From Porphyromonadaceae bacterium UBA7180 (GTDB taxonomy: Bacteria; Bacteroidota; Bacteroidia; Bacteroidales; Muribaculaceae): a DNA stretch of 64,000 bases. Location: the NCBI GenBank assembly GCA_002491165.1, contig DKVK01000060.1, positions 21,010 to 85,009 of the forward strand, written 5' to 3'. Below, piece after piece: positions 62,884-64,000 of the stretch (the stretch's first letter is position 1; each line of letters begins with the position of its first letter). The position numbers and the translations under genes were made by a program. The notes under the pieces are model-generated. The model saw only the letters and a program-made list of their open reading frames with translations, was not told the DNA's origin and did not search any database.

Positions 62884-64000
62884 TCAGTGGCGGAAGTGGC
62901 GGAAGCCGGTGATGGCCATGGCCATGTCGTGGGCGTCGCAGAACTCTATGGAATCGTTGTCACGGATGGAGCCCCCCGGATGTGCCACGGCGGTGATTCC
63001 GGCTTCGTGGGCTATCTCCACACAGTCGGAGAAGGGGAAGAAAGCGTCTGACGCCATAACTGCACCATTGAGGTCGAAGTCGAAGGAACGGGCCTTCTCT
63101 ATGGCCTGTTTCAGCGAGTCCACGCGCGAGGTCTGCCCCACTCCGGAAGCCAGCAGACGCCCGTCCTTGGCCAGCACTATGGCGTTGCTCTTGCTGTGTT
63201 TCACCACCTTGAGGGCGAAGACCATGTCGGCGAGTTCGCGGTCGGTGGCCTGGCGCTTGCAGGCCATGCGCAGGTCGGCCACTGTCTCGGTCTGCAGGTC
63301 GGTCTCCTGGCAGAGTACGCCGTTGACGGCCGAACGGTAGCGGCGCGCGGTCTCCACCGGTTTCTTCTGGATGAGGATGATGCGATTCTTCTTCTTTTCG
63401 AGAATAGCGAGCGCCTCGTCGCTGTATTCGGGGGCTATGATTACCTCGAAGAAGATGTTGTTGATTTCCTCGGCAGTCTCGCGGTCCACAGGGCGGTTGG
63501 AGATGAGCACACCGCCGAATGCCGAAACGGGATCGCACGCCAGGGCCGTTTTCCACGCTTGCAGAATATTGTCGGCGGTCGCTATGCCGCAGGCGTTGTT
63601 GTGCTTGAGGATGGCGAACGTCGGCTCTGTAAAGTCGGCCATAAGTTGCGTGGCGGCGTCTATGTCCAGCAGGTTGTTATAGGAGATTTCCTTGCCGTGG
63701 AGCTGGGTGAAGAGTTCGTCGAAGGGGCCGAAGAAGCGGGCCTTCTGGTGCGGGTTCTCGCCGTAGCGGAGCGTCTTCTCGCCGTCGAGCGAGAGGCGCA
63801 GGGCCGACTCCTTGGAGCGGTCGAACCAATTGAAGATGGCGCTGTCGTAGGCCGACGAAACGCCGAAGGCCATGCGTGCGAAGTCGCGGCGCTGCTCCAG
63901 CGTGGTCTCGGCGCCGTATTCTTCCAGCAGGCGCGTCAACGGCGCATACTGAGCCTTGGAGGCAACTATCACCACGTCGTTGAAGTTCTTTGCCGCACCG
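62884..64000 (-). CDS. purH: Bifunctional purine enzyme PurH (AICAR formyltransferase/IMP cyclohydrolase), N-terminus beyond window
   Basis: The frame is open to base 64000, giving 372 of about 507 residues. The first visible residues (AAKNFNDVVIVA) belong to the end of the IMP cyclohydrolase (MGS-fold) domain. The transformylase follows, with RYGENPHQKA, the catalytic Lys-His pair in AILKHNNACGIA and the C-terminal GITAVAHPGGSIRDND. These are the last two steps of IMP synthesis. Sixty-seven bases separate it from mreB, so the cell-shape operon may be cotranscribed with purine synthesis. Confidence 0.95.
   Translation of the reverse strand, partial: GAAKNFNDVVIVASKAQYAPLTRLLEEYGAETTLEQRRDFARMAFGVSSAYDSAIFNWFDRSKESALRLSLDGEKTLRYGENPHQKARFFGPFDELFTQLHGKEISYNNLLDIDAATQLMADFTEPTFAILKHNNACGIATADNILQAWKTALACDPVSAFGGVLISNRPVDRETAEEINNIFFEVIIAPEYSDEALAILEKKKNRIILIQKKPVETARRYRSAVNGVLCQETDLQTETVADLRMACKRQATDRELADMVFALKVVKHSKSNAIVLAKDGRLLASGVGQTSRVDSLKQAIEKARSFDFDLNGAVMASDAFFPFSDCVEIAHEAGITAVAHPGGSIRDNDSIEFCDAHDMAMAITGFRHFRH

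Overview
This 64 kb window is chromosomal DNA of a GC-rich member of the Bacteroidales, most likely a Muribaculaceae (S24-7) or close relative; the family placement is an inference. The signs are Bacteroidota-type promoters (TTTG, 20 bases, TAnnTTTG) upstream of many genes, a SusB-like GH97 alpha-glucosidase, DUF3575/DUF6562-type envelope proteins, a stand-alone GPH-type sugar porter, and the purH-mreBCD-PBP2-rodA gene order known from Bacteroides. I see no rRNA, tRNA, insertion sequence, prophage or CRISPR array. The window is mostly core genome with a few accessory islands.

Layout. 0-10 kb: the end of a histidine ammonia-lyase-type gene, a nitroreductase, endonuclease IV, a sugar MFS transporter, two small membrane proteins, cdsA, then a minus-strand run rpe - DedA - UDG-like - A-type flavoprotein, and aquaporin. 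10-17 kb: a repeat-peptide protein (DUF6150-like), glyA, bioD, a candidate structured small RNA, a 3'-5' exonuclease and a two-gene outer-envelope operon (DUF3575-like plus DUF6562-like lipoprotein). 17-26 kb: GH97, rlmD-type and trmN6-type RNA methyltransferases, a tryptophan-rich repeat protein, and a FadL/OmpP1-like porin. 26-39 kb: hisS-aspartate kinase; mlaE-mlaF-DUF2520-kdsC-maf (envelope lipid transport and Kdo synthesis); small conserved proteins; an acyltransferase; a nitrilase fused by overlap to an ABC-2 permease; a divergent pabBC / pabA set for p-aminobenzoate. 39-50 kb: ROK kinase, clpB, an S9 lipoprotein peptidase, an alpha/beta hydrolase, a small lipoprotein, HAD phosphatase, rarA, engB, GtrA.

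50-57 kb is the most unusual part. One strong minus-strand promoter (56932-56963) reads into a tight run: membrane-anchored eukaryotic-type Ser/Thr kinase, secreted RCC1-repeat propeller, SWIM zinc-finger SNF2 helicase with a tyrosine-rich acidic linker, and a leucine-rich-repeat gene broken by three -1 frameshifts. I do not recognise this combination as a named system; it is the best candidate for an undescribed one. 57-64 kb is the rod-shape operon purH (partial)-mreB-mreC-mreD-PBP2-rodA.

Two small genes missed by a length cut-off (47 and 53 codons), two probably leaderless mRNAs (pabA and the B3/B4-domain gene) and several inverted-repeat leaders are recorded separately.
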